Positions 1 to 6,204 are shown, numbered from the stretch's first letter. The stretch: 7,308 bases of DNA from Candidatus Omnitrophota bacterium (GCA_023140095.1 JAGLMJ010000060.1:1-7308), one strand, 5' to 3'. Notes: generated from the letters alone by a model not told the origin. Translations and numbers: made by a program.

Positions 1-741
1 GCTCCCGGGAATGCCGTGTATCTTGCGGCCCGGCAAAAAGTCCTGGATGATCTGACTCATTTGATCAGCAGTGGGCCGGCTAAGGTGGTCTCCTTTTTCA
101 ATCTTGGCTACCTGTACAGTGAAATGGGGGATCTTGTAAGGGCGATCTCAGCGTATCAAATGGCGCTGGATATTAACCCAAATCACAGCAACACTCTGTA
201 CAATCTTGGAAATGTCTACCGGGATCAGGGCCGCCTGGGAGAGGCTCTTGAAGTTTATCAAAAGGTGGTCAGGCTGAATCCAAGAAAATCAGATGCTTTC
301 ATCAATATGGGCGCGATTTACAAGCGCCGAGGGGATCTCAAAGAAGCTAAAGAGAATTTTCAAAAGGCCATCAAGGCGGATTCCCACAATGCAACAGCCT
401 ACTTTAATCTGGGATATCTCGAAGAAAAGGCCGGGAATCTTCGCGAATCCATTGATTTGTACCTGAAATCGATTGAATTTGACCCAAAAAGCAAGGAAAC
501 CTACTACAATTTGGGCAATACGTATGCCCGGCTCGGAAAGAATCCTGCGGCTATTTCATTGTATCTCAAGGCTGTCGAGGTCGAGCCTAACTACATGGAT
601 GCTTGGGTGAATCTATCGATCCTCTCTTTTAAGGAAGGGGATTTTGTCAATGCGGTTAAGTATTTCGATGAGGCGTTTTTTCTGGGGTATGTTGCGCCTC
701 AAGGGTATTTGAATGCCTTGGAGCCGTACCGGAAGAAGTAG
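1..741 (+). CDS. TPR-repeat protein, 5' end outside the window
   Basis: The reading frame is open from the first base, so the gene very probably begins upstream; the GTG at 16 is only the first possible start inside the window. Counting from that GTG, residues 24-227 form six uninterrupted 34-residue tetratricopeptide repeats, with the usual small and aromatic positions (NLGYLY, NLGNVY, NMGAIY, NLGYLE, NLGNTY) and a Pro near position 32 of most units (INPN, LNPR, FDPK, VEPN). TPR arrays form right-handed helical solenoids that bind other proteins or peptides; the partner cannot be read from sequence. The protein ends shortly after the last repeat with a basic tail (EPYRKK), so no catalytic domain follows; one could lie upstream, for example a glycosyltransferase or a membrane segment. 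No signal peptide is visible because the N-terminus is missing. A tRNA gene follows 31 nt after the stop. The TPR identity is secure, the function is not. Confidence 0.93.
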   Translation, partial: APGNAVYLAARQKVLDDLTHLISSGPAKVVSFFNLGYLYSEMGDLVRAISAYQMALDINPNHSNTLYNLGNVYRDQGRLGEALEVYQKVVRLNPRKSDAFINMGAIYKRRGDLKEAKENFQKAIKADSHNATAYFNLGYLEEKAGNLRESIDLYLKSIEFDPKSKETYYNLGNTYARLGKNPAAISLYLKAVEVEPNYMDAWVNLSILSFKEGDFVNAVKYFDEAFFLGYVAPQGYLNALEPYRKK

Positions 742-772
742 GGGGAGATGTTCTCTAATATTAGTAAAATCT

Positions 773-846
773 GCGCCTGTAGCTCAGTTGGATAGAGCGG
801 CCGCCTCCTAAGCGGCAGGTCACACGTTCGAATCGTGTCAGGCGCA
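773..846 (+). tRNA. tRNA-Arg (anticodon CCT)
   Basis: All arms fold perfectly. The 7-bp acceptor stem is 773-779 with 839-845. The D-arm is 782-785 with 795-798. The anticodon stem GCCGC/GCGGC is 800-804 with 812-816. The anticodon loop is 805-811 with anticodon CCT at 807-809. The T-arm ACACG/CGTGT is 822-826 with 834-838 around loop TTCGAAT. The discriminator is A846. The 3' CCA is not encoded, so it must be added by nucleotidyltransferase. The tRNA decodes AGG. No good promoter sits at the right distance (TAAAAT at 765-770 is too close to the mature 5' end), so it may be processed from a transcript shared with the TPR gene. Confidence 0.97.
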
Positions 847-1184
847 TTTTCTTCTAACTCTATGGGAACAATGGGGTTTATTCTCAGCATTAATTTCTTT
901 CGCTAATGGTCGATGTCATTGCTGATTGCCCGGCGAATGTCTTTGAGTTCCGGATTTTATTCGGTCGGTTCCAGGGAAGAAAAGGCCTGGACCGTTTAGG
1001 GGCGAATGTTGTGCGATCATAGCGGCACAGCATAAAATTTTTTCATCAACACCATTTTTCCGCCCTATTGTATACTCTATGAGGTCATGACTCGGGTATT
1101 ATTGAATTCGGAAAATCTCAATTTGTAACCTCATAGAGTATAAAAACGCTCTCCACGACGGGAAATTTGTCCGTTTTCGGCTCG
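847..1184. other. Non-coding stretch between the tRNA and the porin promoter
   Basis: I see no convincing gene on either strand. Potential frames are short and have no Shine-Dalgarno sequence or family resemblance. The only clear structure is the inverted repeat at 1071-1142, listed separately. No hairpin-plus-T-run terminator follows the tRNA; there is only a short TTTTCTT just after it. A 17-codon minus-strand stretch (956-903) reads like a plausible protein C-terminus but has a stop directly before it. Confidence 0.6.
1071..1142. repeat. Perfect 15-bp inverted repeat with 42-nt spacer
   Basis: TATACTCTATGAGGT at 1071-1085 is the exact reverse complement of 1128-1142. The arms enclose 42 nt with no obvious pairing of their own. 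The repeat stops sharply at both ends, and no T-run follows the right arm (AAAA follows), so it is not a normal plus-strand terminator. It lies about 75 bp upstream of the porin promoter -35 box. It could be a regulator's paired binding site, the ends of a tiny mobile element, or a cruciform or RNA hairpin. The sequence does not decide between these. Confidence 0.8.
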
Positions 1185-1245
1185 AAAAAGAAAATTTAAA
1201 AAAAGCTGAAAATTTATTGACACGCTGGGGCATGTATGTGAAAAT
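1185..1245 (+). promoter_or_regulatory. Sigma70-type promoter with UP-like tract, probably for the porin gene
   Basis: A consensus -35 TTGACA lies at 1217-1222, followed by exactly 17 nt and a -10 GAAAAT at 1240-1245 (4 of 6 consensus positions). An extended -10 TG sits at 1237-1238. Immediately upstream, 1185-1216 is rich in A and T tracts, resembling an UP element that contacts the RNA polymerase alpha subunit. The predicted start is near 1252, giving a leader of about 330 nt before the ATG at 1580. The -35 and spacing are strong and the -10 is modest. No closer promoter was found. Confidence 0.6.
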
Positions 1246-1289
1246 GTCATTCAGCGTTGGGAAGCTTCGAAACTTCGAGCTTGTCGGCC

Positions 1290-1529
1290 GGCTGTTGTTT
1301 GAAGAATATTGAACAGCCAAAGTCTCTGGACGCTTTAGATTTCTTAAAGCGGAGAGGGGCGTGTTACTTTTTCTTAAGGTGATAATAATTAAGGAACGGT
1401 AACGCAACCATAATACAGCCAGTGATGATCCTAATCGGACACAGAAAGGGGGGATGAAAAACCGTAACGTCTGGAATCATCAAGAATACTGGTCTTTGAG
1501 CGAAAGTCTCTAGGCCCATTTGGACCTAG
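1290..1529 (+). promoter_or_regulatory. Structured 5' leader upstream of the porin gene
   Basis: The transcript from the 1217-1245 promoter would contain a run of potential stems: GGCTGTT 1290-1296 with 1312-1318; CTCT 1324-1327 with 1353-1356, enclosing a 7-bp stem 1331-1337 with 1345-1351; CTTAA 1373-1377 with 1389-1393; a long-range stem in two blocks, 1419-1423 with 1488-1492 and 1424-1429 with 1476-1481; and CTAGG 1510-1514 with 1525-1529, which continues through one mismatch to a 4-nt loop. I could not match it to a known riboswitch (no GEMM, purine, TPP or fluoride signatures by eye). It could be a cis-regulatory leader, an mRNA stability element or a separate small RNA. Pairings were found by eye, without energy calculation. 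Confidence 0.4.
1454..1513 (+). CDS. Possible 19-aa leader peptide (uORF) before the porin gene
   Basis: ATG at 1454 is directly preceded by AAAGGGGGG, which supplies Shine-Dalgarno-like bases though at tight spacing. The frame reads MKNRNVWNHQEYWSLSESL and stops with TAG at 1511-1513. It contains two Trp, one Tyr and three Asn. The stop falls in the 5' arm of the 1510-1529 hairpin, and the coding part overlaps the 3' half of the long-range stem (1476-1492), so translation could remodel the leader as in attenuation. Against this, a frame of this size is easily produced by chance, and there is no strong run of a single codon. Treat it as a candidate only. Confidence 0.25.
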   Translation: MKNRNVWNHQEYWSLSESL

Positions 1530-1579
1530 CCACAATAGATAAATTAAGTATGATTCAACACTCTTTGGAGGAGAAAAAA

Positions 1580-3055
1580 ATGAGAAAATCAATCATGTTA
1601 GCAGTTGTCCTTATGGTCGCTTTAGTGGCCGTACCGGCATTTGCTAGTGTTCAAAACGTGAAGATAAGCGGCGATGTCGATACCACTTATCTTTTCCGTG
1701 ACAACTTCGACCTTGGGCAGTCAACAGGGCTCAATCTCGAAGACACCAGCCAGCACCTGTTCTTCACGCAGACAAGGCTTCGCGTTGATGCTGATCTGAC
1801 GGATCAGGTATCGGCAACCGTTGCTTTGATCAACGAAAGAGTATGGGAAGCGGATCCAGGTGATAGATCTGACGTATCTCTTAATCTGGCTTATGTCACA
1901 TTAAGGGAAATGCTGTATTCACCTCTGACGGTTATTGTCGGTCGTCAGGTATTCAGCTATGGCAACAGTCTTGTCATGGATGCTACCGGTGCAAACAATT
2001 TGTCACCGACAGATTCCACTCTTGACAACATCGCAGAGGATATGACAAAGCAGACAGCATTAGACGCGATCCGTCTTGTCTTTGATTACAATCCTCTGAC
2101 GTTAGAGTTATTGTATTCTAAAGTGGATACCGGTACGGCGGGAGCTTCTGCTGATGTTGTTACAGATGACGTTGACCTCTATGGTGCTAACGCAACATAT
2201 GAGCTTGGCGATGATCTTAATACTCAGATCGAAGCTTATTTCTTTGCCAGGATCGATAAATCAACTAATGCTAATGGCGATTTTGGTTCGAAATCAGACA
2301 CGATCTATCTGCCCGGTTTAAGAGCCAGCGCTGATGTTCTCGATGGTTTGAACATTCAGGGTGAAATCGCTTGGCAGAGAGGTAATCGCGTTGCTTCAAC
2401 TGATGCAGTAGCTAATGACAATGAGCAAAGAGATGCCATGGCTGCTCAGGTTATTTCTAATTATCAGATCCCGAACGACATTTTACCTGACGTGTTAGAA
2501 GAATACAATCCGGCCGTTAAGTATATCTATACTTACGTATCCGGCGACAGCAACCCAGAGGATATTTCAAGTGAAGATGTTGCTGGACCTCAAGCTTCTG
2601 CCAACCGGCACACAGCATGGGATCCTTTCTTCGAAAACCAACATGGCGGAACGATCTACAACAGTCTTTTTGACTTAACCAATGCCCATATTCATGCTGT
2701 ATCACTCACGGCTAATCCTATCGAGGATGTGACGACGACAGTGACATGGACAGGCCTTTGGTTAGACAAGCAGATTGATGATGGCGCTTCAAGTGATTCA
2801 GTATGGGATCTCAGACAACCGGGAACAGTTCTTGGATTATTAGAAGCGGATGTCAACCGTTCTACAGAAATTGGCTACGAAATTGACATCGAAACCACCT
2901 ATGACTACACCGAAGATGTACAGATCGGTGCAAGTATGGGATGGTTCATCCCCGGAGATGTATTCCTAGGCGTTGATGGTACATCTGGCGCCCAAACACC
3001 GGGTAATGACAGCATTGCGTCACAAGCCATGGTTCATGGTATCGTAAACTTCTAA
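1580..3055 (+). CDS. Outer-membrane beta-barrel protein, alginate-export/porin-like
   Basis: This is a predicted secreted barrel of 491 aa. ATG 1580 is chosen because GGAGGAG at 1567-1573 precedes it at good spacing and because it begins a textbook signal peptide: MRKS, a hydrophobic core to about residue 18, and PAFA with cleavage after A22. The mature protein alternates polar and apolar residues in strand-like stretches (RLRVDADL, SATVALI). GRQVFSYGNS at about 121-130 recalls the GRQ-x(3)-YG element of AlgE-like alginate-export proteins, and a YTYVSGD...WDPFFENQ region fits the later strands of that family. The chain ends in VNF, and a C-terminal Phe is the usual BAM-complex recognition signal. 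The likely role is diffusion or export of small solutes or polysaccharide across the outer membrane; the substrate is unknown. The gene stands alone with its own promoter, long leader and strong terminator, suggesting abundant, separately controlled expression. Confidence 0.85.
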   Translation: MRKSIMLAVVLMVALVAVPAFASVQNVKISGDVDTTYLFRDNFDLGQSTGLNLEDTSQHLFFTQTRLRVDADLTDQVSATVALINERVWEADPGDRSDVSLNLAYVTLREMLYSPLTVIVGRQVFSYGNSLVMDATGANNLSPTDSTLDNIAEDMTKQTALDAIRLVFDYNPLTLELLYSKVDTGTAGASADVVTDDVDLYGANATYELGDDLNTQIEAYFFARIDKSTNANGDFGSKSDTIYLPGLRASADVLDGLNIQGEIAWQRGNRVASTDAVANDNEQRDAMAAQVISNYQIPNDILPDVLEEYNPAVKYIYTYVSGDSNPEDISSEDVAGPQASANRHTAWDPFFENQHGGTIYNSLFDLTNAHIHAVSLTANPIEDVTTTVTWTGLWLDKQIDDGASSDSVWDLRQPGTVLGLLEADVNRSTEIGYEIDIETTYDYTEDVQIGASMGWFIPGDVFLGVDGTSGAQTPGNDSIASQAMVHGIVNF

Positions 3056-3081
3056 TTAAATTCTGTTAGAAGTCGTTTCAG

Positions 3082-3115
3082 CCCCTGCTGCTCGGAAGAG
3101 CAGCAGGGGTTTTTT
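3082..3115 (+). terminator. Strong intrinsic terminator after the porin gene
   Basis: A perfect 12-bp GC-rich stem pairs 3082-3093 with 3098-3109 around a GGAA tetraloop and is followed at once by six T (3110-3115). It lies 26 nt after the porin stop codon. This is a classic rho-independent terminator and isolates the porin transcript from the downstream operon. Confidence 0.97.
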
Positions 3116-3365
3116 GTTGCTCGTGACCGATCAGCTTAAGTTTTGCTTCCGTTTGGTTCTATTTGTAAGTATTCCATCCGCCGTGGAAACGGCACATTCT
3201 TCCTCGACGGTAAAATTTAAAAAAAAGCGTCTAAAAAAAGAAAATACTGTTTCCTTTTTCATTTTTTTTTGTTATCATAGAAGCAATCCTTCCAACGAAC
3301 GTCTAACATGTTGTTTCCAAAAGGGTTAAGGTTACACTCAAAAACTATTAGAAGCCATTCACATT
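3116..3365 (+). other. Intergenic region with weak promoter candidate for the 3366-6850 operon
   Basis: No gene is supported; a frame starting inside the terminator is low-complexity and has no ribosome binding site. A small hairpin, GCCGT 3180-3184 with ACGGC 3189-3193 around GGAA, has no T-run. A/T tracts fill 3209-3270. The best -10 is TATCAT at 3273-3278, with only a poor -35 (TTTCCT at 3250-3255, spacing 17). Because a strong terminator precedes this region and a gene follows, a promoter must lie here, but its exact place is uncertain. Confidence 0.35.
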
Positions 3366-3941
3366 ATGACACGTGACGACATTTATGATCATTTAGCGCA
3401 AGTTTATCTCGGCAAGCGCTCAAAGGCGGATATTAAAAAAGAGAAGCAATTTAGCGCCTGGCTTCTGATTAATATCCTTATTACGGTCATCATATTTACA
3501 AGCGCCTTTTACGGCTTAACGGCTTTTTTGACCCGTCGAGATTCAGCCCTTTCGAGCCGGATCATATTTTCTTTGCATCATGGGACGATCCGCATGGAAT
3601 ATAATTTTACGGATTCCTTCCCGCCCGTGAAAACTTTTGCATTGAATGTTCCTGCGGTCGACGCGGCTAAATATGGCAAGATCCAATTTTCCATTCGGGG
3701 GAAAGAGGAAGGAACTCCCGGGATCGTAAAAATTGTGGTCAAGAACCGCAGAAACGAAGAAGCGTCTTATTATGTCCGGGGAGTGGGATTGGACTGGCAG
3801 GAATTTAATATTCCGTTAGATGAATTTCAGCAGATCACGGATTGGTCGAGTTTGACCGATATTTCTTTTGTTTTGGAGTCTTGGAATGTGGATAGCAAGA
3901 AGGGGCTCATTCTTATCGATAACGTATGCTTTTCGAGTTAA
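3366..3941 (+). CDS. Single-TM protein with carbohydrate-binding/jelly-roll-like domain
   Basis: The protein has 191 aa. Residues 1-31 are a charged, probably cytoplasmic segment (DDIYDHLAQVYLGKR, then a Lys cluster). Residues 32-55 are one strongly hydrophobic membrane span. Residues 60-191 would lie on the far side of the inner membrane. The distal part (from about KTFALNVPAVDAAKYG) reads as a beta-sandwich: IQFSIRGKEEG, then YYVRGVGLDWQEFNIPLDEF, then ITDWSSLTDISFVLE, ending in GLILIDNVCF. This order matches galactose-binding-like/CBM11- or CIA30-type jelly rolls, whose last strands carry an 'xIxIDNIxF' signature. The ATG at 3366 has only a weak upstream GAAG at 3351-3354. parA follows 37 nt after the stop with no terminator, so they are likely co-transcribed. 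The role is not known; binding of glycan or another ligand at the envelope is an inference from fold resemblance. Confidence 0.8.
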   Translation: MTRDDIYDHLAQVYLGKRSKADIKKEKQFSAWLLINILITVIIFTSAFYGLTAFLTRRDSALSSRIIFSLHHGTIRMEYNFTDSFPPVKTFALNVPAVDAAKYGKIQFSIRGKEEGTPGIVKIVVKNRRNEEASYYVRGVGLDWQEFNIPLDEFQQITDWSSLTDISFVLESWNVDSKKGLILIDNVCFSS

Positions 3942-3978
3942 GAATTTTTAAAACCCACAAGAAAGGGACAAAGCTACA

Positions 3979-5220
3979 ATGAAAATCATTTCTATCGCGA
4001 ATCAGAAGGGTGGTTGTGGAAAAACAACGACAGCTATTAATCTGGCAGCAGCTTTAGGGCTTAACAAAAAAAGAGTGCTCTTGATCGACCTGGACGCCCA
4101 GGCCCACGCCTCATTAGGCCTCGATATTGAAAGTCAGGACAGCCTGTACAATGTTATTTCCAATCTTACCCCGCGCAAGTTGAAGATCGAGAACATTATT
4201 AAGCGGGTCGAGGATACTTTTGATATTGTTCCTTCCAATATTCTTGTCGGGACTCTTGAGCAGGAACTCGCTGATGAGATCGGCCGGGAATTGAAGCTGC
4301 TCGAGATCATTAAAACGATCAAAGACCAATACGATTACATATTGATCGATTGTCCGCCCAGCTTGGGGATTTTGACGATCAATTCGATCCGCGTCAGCAA
4401 CGAAGTGATCATTCCCGTGGAAACAAGCCGGTTCTCTCTGCAAGGGGTGGACCACTTAATGGATATTATCACTTTGGTCAAGGACCGGTTGGACCATGAG
4501 GTCAAATGCCGTGTCTTAATCACGATGTTTGATTCCCGCCTGCGCCATTCATTTTCCATGCTTGAGACGTTCAAGGAAAAATTTGGGGCCCTGCTGTTTG
4601 ATACGATCGTTCACATTAATGTCAAACTCAAAGAATCGGCCGTTTCAGGACTGCCGGTCGCTTTTTTTGATAAATACAGCCGGGGTTCAAAAGATTATTA
4701 CACTCTGGCCAAAGAATTGCTTCTGATCGCGAGACTGGAACAGGAAGGGGAAGAAACCCCGGCGGAGGAAGCGGCTCCATTCGAAACGGAATCAACCCCG
4801 CAGGAAGTCACGCGGACAGAAGAACAGGAAGTTGCCCAAACAGAAGAGGTTGTGCCTGAAACGGCGCAAGACCCGGCTCTTTCGCTGGAATCGTTCTCGG
4901 AGAAAATGCAGGAGACGGTGGCTCGCGAGGCTCAGGAATTTTTTACGACCCGGTTTGCCATTGACGCGCCCGGTGCAAAATCGGTTTATGTCACCGGGAG
5001 TTTCAATGACTGGTCTTTGGATGACGGCTGCCGTTTAAAAGAAATGGACGGCCAGTGGGAGGTTTATATTCCGCTTAAGACCGGGTTTTATAAATACCAG
5101 TTTATCGTTGACGGCGTCTGGAAAGAAGACCCTAACAATTCTCGACGGGAGCGAAATTCATTTGGGGATATCAATTCTTTGATCGAGGTCAATCCCGAGC
5201 CGGCCCTTGAAGAAAAATAA
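3979..5220 (+). CDS. ParA/Soj-type ATPase fused to C-terminal glycogen-binding (CBM48/AMPK-beta-like) domain
   Basis: This 413-aa protein has three parts. Residues 1-254 are a ParA-family P-loop ATPase: deviant Walker A KGGCGKTT at 10-17 with signature Lys10 and Lys15, LIDLD 35-39, Walker B ILID 121-124 followed by CPP, and a C-terminal SRG at 234-236 as in Soj. The usual DPQGN reads DAQAH here, and the Soj-type IPRNVRLSEA region reads VHINVKLKES, keeping a basic residue (K216). Residues 255-310 are an acidic Glu/Thr/Pro linker. Residues 322-408 match the AMPK-beta glycogen-binding module: VTGSFNDW (338-345), FYKYQFIVDGVWKEDP (370-385) and FGDINSLIEV near the end. Family members form ATP-dependent dimers on DNA or membrane and segregate or position cargo. 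No parB or parS is visible, so this is an orphan ParA. AAGGGA at 3963-3968 precedes the start. Tethering to a polysaccharide cargo is inference. Confidence 0.93.
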   Translation: MKIISIANQKGGCGKTTTAINLAAALGLNKKRVLLIDLDAQAHASLGLDIESQDSLYNVISNLTPRKLKIENIIKRVEDTFDIVPSNILVGTLEQELADEIGRELKLLEIIKTIKDQYDYILIDCPPSLGILTINSIRVSNEVIIPVETSRFSLQGVDHLMDIITLVKDRLDHEVKCRVLITMFDSRLRHSFSMLETFKEKFGALLFDTIVHINVKLKESAVSGLPVAFFDKYSRGSKDYYTLAKELLLIARLEQEGEETPAEEAAPFETESTPQEVTRTEEQEVAQTEEVVPETAQDPALSLESFSEKMQETVAREAQEFFTTRFAIDAPGAKSVYVTGSFNDWSLDDGCRLKEMDGQWEVYIPLKTGFYKYQFIVDGVWKEDPNNSRRERNSFGDINSLIEVNPEPALEEK

Positions 5221-5225
5221 ACAAG

Positions 5226-5258
5226 GCCTCTAAGATCCTTACCGGCCGTTCTAGAGGT
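5226..5258 (+). promoter_or_regulatory. Hairpin that masks the Shine-Dalgarno of the 5265 gene
   Basis: CCTCTA at 5227-5232 pairs with TAGAGG at 5252-5257, plus a G-U pair outside. The right arm contains the GAGG of the ribosome binding site (GAGGTGG at 5254-5260) for the ATG at 5265. The left arm starts 7 nt after the parA stop codon, within reach of a terminating ribosome. This would couple translation of the membrane protein to that of parA. The stem is short with a 19-nt loop, so its stability is modest. Confidence 0.35.
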
Positions 5259-5264
5259 GGATTC

Positions 5265-5588
5265 ATGAATAAGCGTCAGTCTGATTGCGACCAGCAGATC
5301 CTCGAAGGAAAGATCTTCGCGCTCTTATCCTATCTTTGTATCCTTTGCATCATTCCTCTTGTTTTCAAAAAAGATAATCCCTTCGTCCTGAGGCACGCGA
5401 AACAGGGGCTTGTCCTTTTCCTCGGGGAGGTTGCAGCGTTTATTGTGACGATCTTATTGCCATGGATGGTGAAACCTGCCGTCCTTCTTTTGGGCATATT
5501 ATCTTTTATCGGCCTGATCGCGACCCTTCAAGGGCGTGATGCACAGCTGCCGATCGTAAGCCGTTTGGCGGATTCGATCACCCTCTAA
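5265..5588 (+). CDS. Small multi-pass membrane protein, DUF4870/Tic20-like
   Basis: The protein has 107 aa. After a short polar N-terminus come a hydrophobic segment at about 14-36 (IFALLSYLCILCIIPLVF), a polar turn KKDNPFVLRHAKQG, and two further hydrophobic segments at about 48-68 and 71-89. The turn 'KxNPFVxxHAxQ' between the first two helices is the hallmark of the DUF4870/Tic20-like family of small bacterial membrane proteins, whose function is unknown. GAGGTGG at 5254-5260 is a strong ribosome binding site at 4-nt spacing and fixes the start; it can be masked by a hairpin. The gene lies 44 nt after parA and one base before the next start codon, so it belongs to the same operon. No enzyme motif is visible. 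Confidence 0.85.
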   Translation: MNKRQSDCDQQILEGKIFALLSYLCILCIIPLVFKKDNPFVLRHAKQGLVLFLGEVAAFIVTILLPWMVKPAVLLLGILSFIGLIATLQGRDAQLPIVSRLADSITL

Positions 5589-5589
5589 T

Positions 5590-6171
5590 ATGTCTCTCGT
5601 CGACTATTTTCTTAACTCTGTAATCAAACGACTTCAAAAAACGCAAAAAGCACGGAACAAAAAACGCAAGGCCAAGAAACGCGCCTCCGCGCGTAAATCC
5701 CGCAAGCCCGCGAAACCGAAATCTCCCAAAAAGAAAACAGCAAAGAGATCGACGGGGGCGAAGCGTAAGGCCGCGTCGCCCAAAAAGAGCACGGTCAAGC
5801 GGCCCGTCAAGAAGGCTTCAAAGAAGCCGCCGGGAGGGAAGAAAAAGAGAACGGCGGAGGCCAAAGTAAAAAAGAAGAAGCCCGCCGCCAGAATCCCGAA
5901 GGACAAAACCCTCCCGGAGGAAGTGTGCATCGGCGAGATCACCCATTTCTTCGCGCGCATACAGGTTGTTGTCCTTAAAATGACCGCCGGCAGTATCAGT
6001 GTCGGCGATACGATCCGCATAAAAGGGCGGGGGACGGATCTCCTCCAAAAGGTCGGGTCTCTCCAGATTGAAAGTGTCGATGTCAAGACCGCGTGTAAAG
6101 GACAGATTGTCGGGCTCAAGGTCGAAAAAGACGTCAAGGTCGGAAGCAAGGTCTATAAATCGGATAAATAG
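5590..6171 (+). CDS. Histone H1-like basic tail fused to EF-Tu domain-II-like beta-barrel
   Basis: The protein has 193 aa in two very different halves. Residues 1-15 are a short, possibly helical start (SLVDYFLNSVIKRL). Residues 16-106 are almost only Lys, Arg, Ala, Pro, Ser and Gly, with KKA, KPAK and SPKK-type repeats like eukaryotic H1 tails and the bacterial H1-like proteins of chlamydiae and Bordetella, which bind nucleic acid non-specifically. Residues 109-191 form a compact beta domain (IGEITHFFARIQVVVLKM, then ISVGDTIRIKG, then GLKVEKDVKVGSKVYK) that matches domain II of translation GTPases and the small proteins annotated as 'translation elongation factor-like'. The G domain is absent, so it is no GTPase. 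The start is one base after the previous stop (TAATATG) with no good Shine-Dalgarno at proper distance, implying translational coupling. A nucleoid-, RNA- or ribosome-associated role is inference. Confidence 0.85.
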   Translation: MSLVDYFLNSVIKRLQKTQKARNKKRKAKKRASARKSRKPAKPKSPKKKTAKRSTGAKRKAASPKKSTVKRPVKKASKKPPGGKKKRTAEAKVKKKKPAARIPKDKTLPEEVCIGEITHFFARIQVVVLKMTAGSISVGDTIRIKGRGTDLLQKVGSLQIESVDVKTACKGQIVGLKVEKDVKVGSKVYKSDK

Positions 6172-6204
6172 AAAGCGTTTTTGCGCTGATAGGAGAGAGT
6201 GATC

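Noticed and set aside
773..846. tRNA-Arg as an integration site for a mobile element
   Set aside because: No repeat of the tRNA 3' end, no integrase and no phage or plasmid genes were seen downstream in the window.
699..890. Minus-strand 63-codon frame over the tRNA (reads ...DTIRTCDLPLRRRPLYPTELQAQ)
   Set aside because: It is the antisense translation of the tRNA gene, a well-known source of false protein entries.
903..956. Minus-strand stretch reading NPELKDIRRAISNDIDH before a stop
   Set aside because: It resembles a protein C-terminus, but an in-frame TAA directly precedes it and no start exists. It may be a gene remnant, but 17 codons are too few to support one.
1099..1407. Minus-strand 102-codon frame
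   Set aside because: Random-looking Ser/Arg/Phe-rich product, no ribosome binding site, overlaps the promoter and structured leader of the porin gene.
1520..1579. Upstream extension of the porin gene from a TTG at 1520
   Set aside because: No Shine-Dalgarno before it, it would disrupt the signal peptide, and GGAGGAG plus ATG at 1580 fits far better.
3114..3329. 71-codon plus-strand frame after the porin terminator
   Set aside because: Starts inside the terminator T-run, low-complexity Phe/Ser/Lys product, no ribosome binding site.
4114..5038. Several frames opposite or out of phase with parA
   Set aside because: Shadows of a strongly supported ParA-family gene; none has a family signature or ribosome binding site.
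5634..6149. 171-codon minus-strand frame over the H1-like gene
   Set aside because: Its Phe/Leu-rich content is the mirror of the Lys-rich plus-strand codons; the plus-strand frame has a recognisable C-terminal domain.
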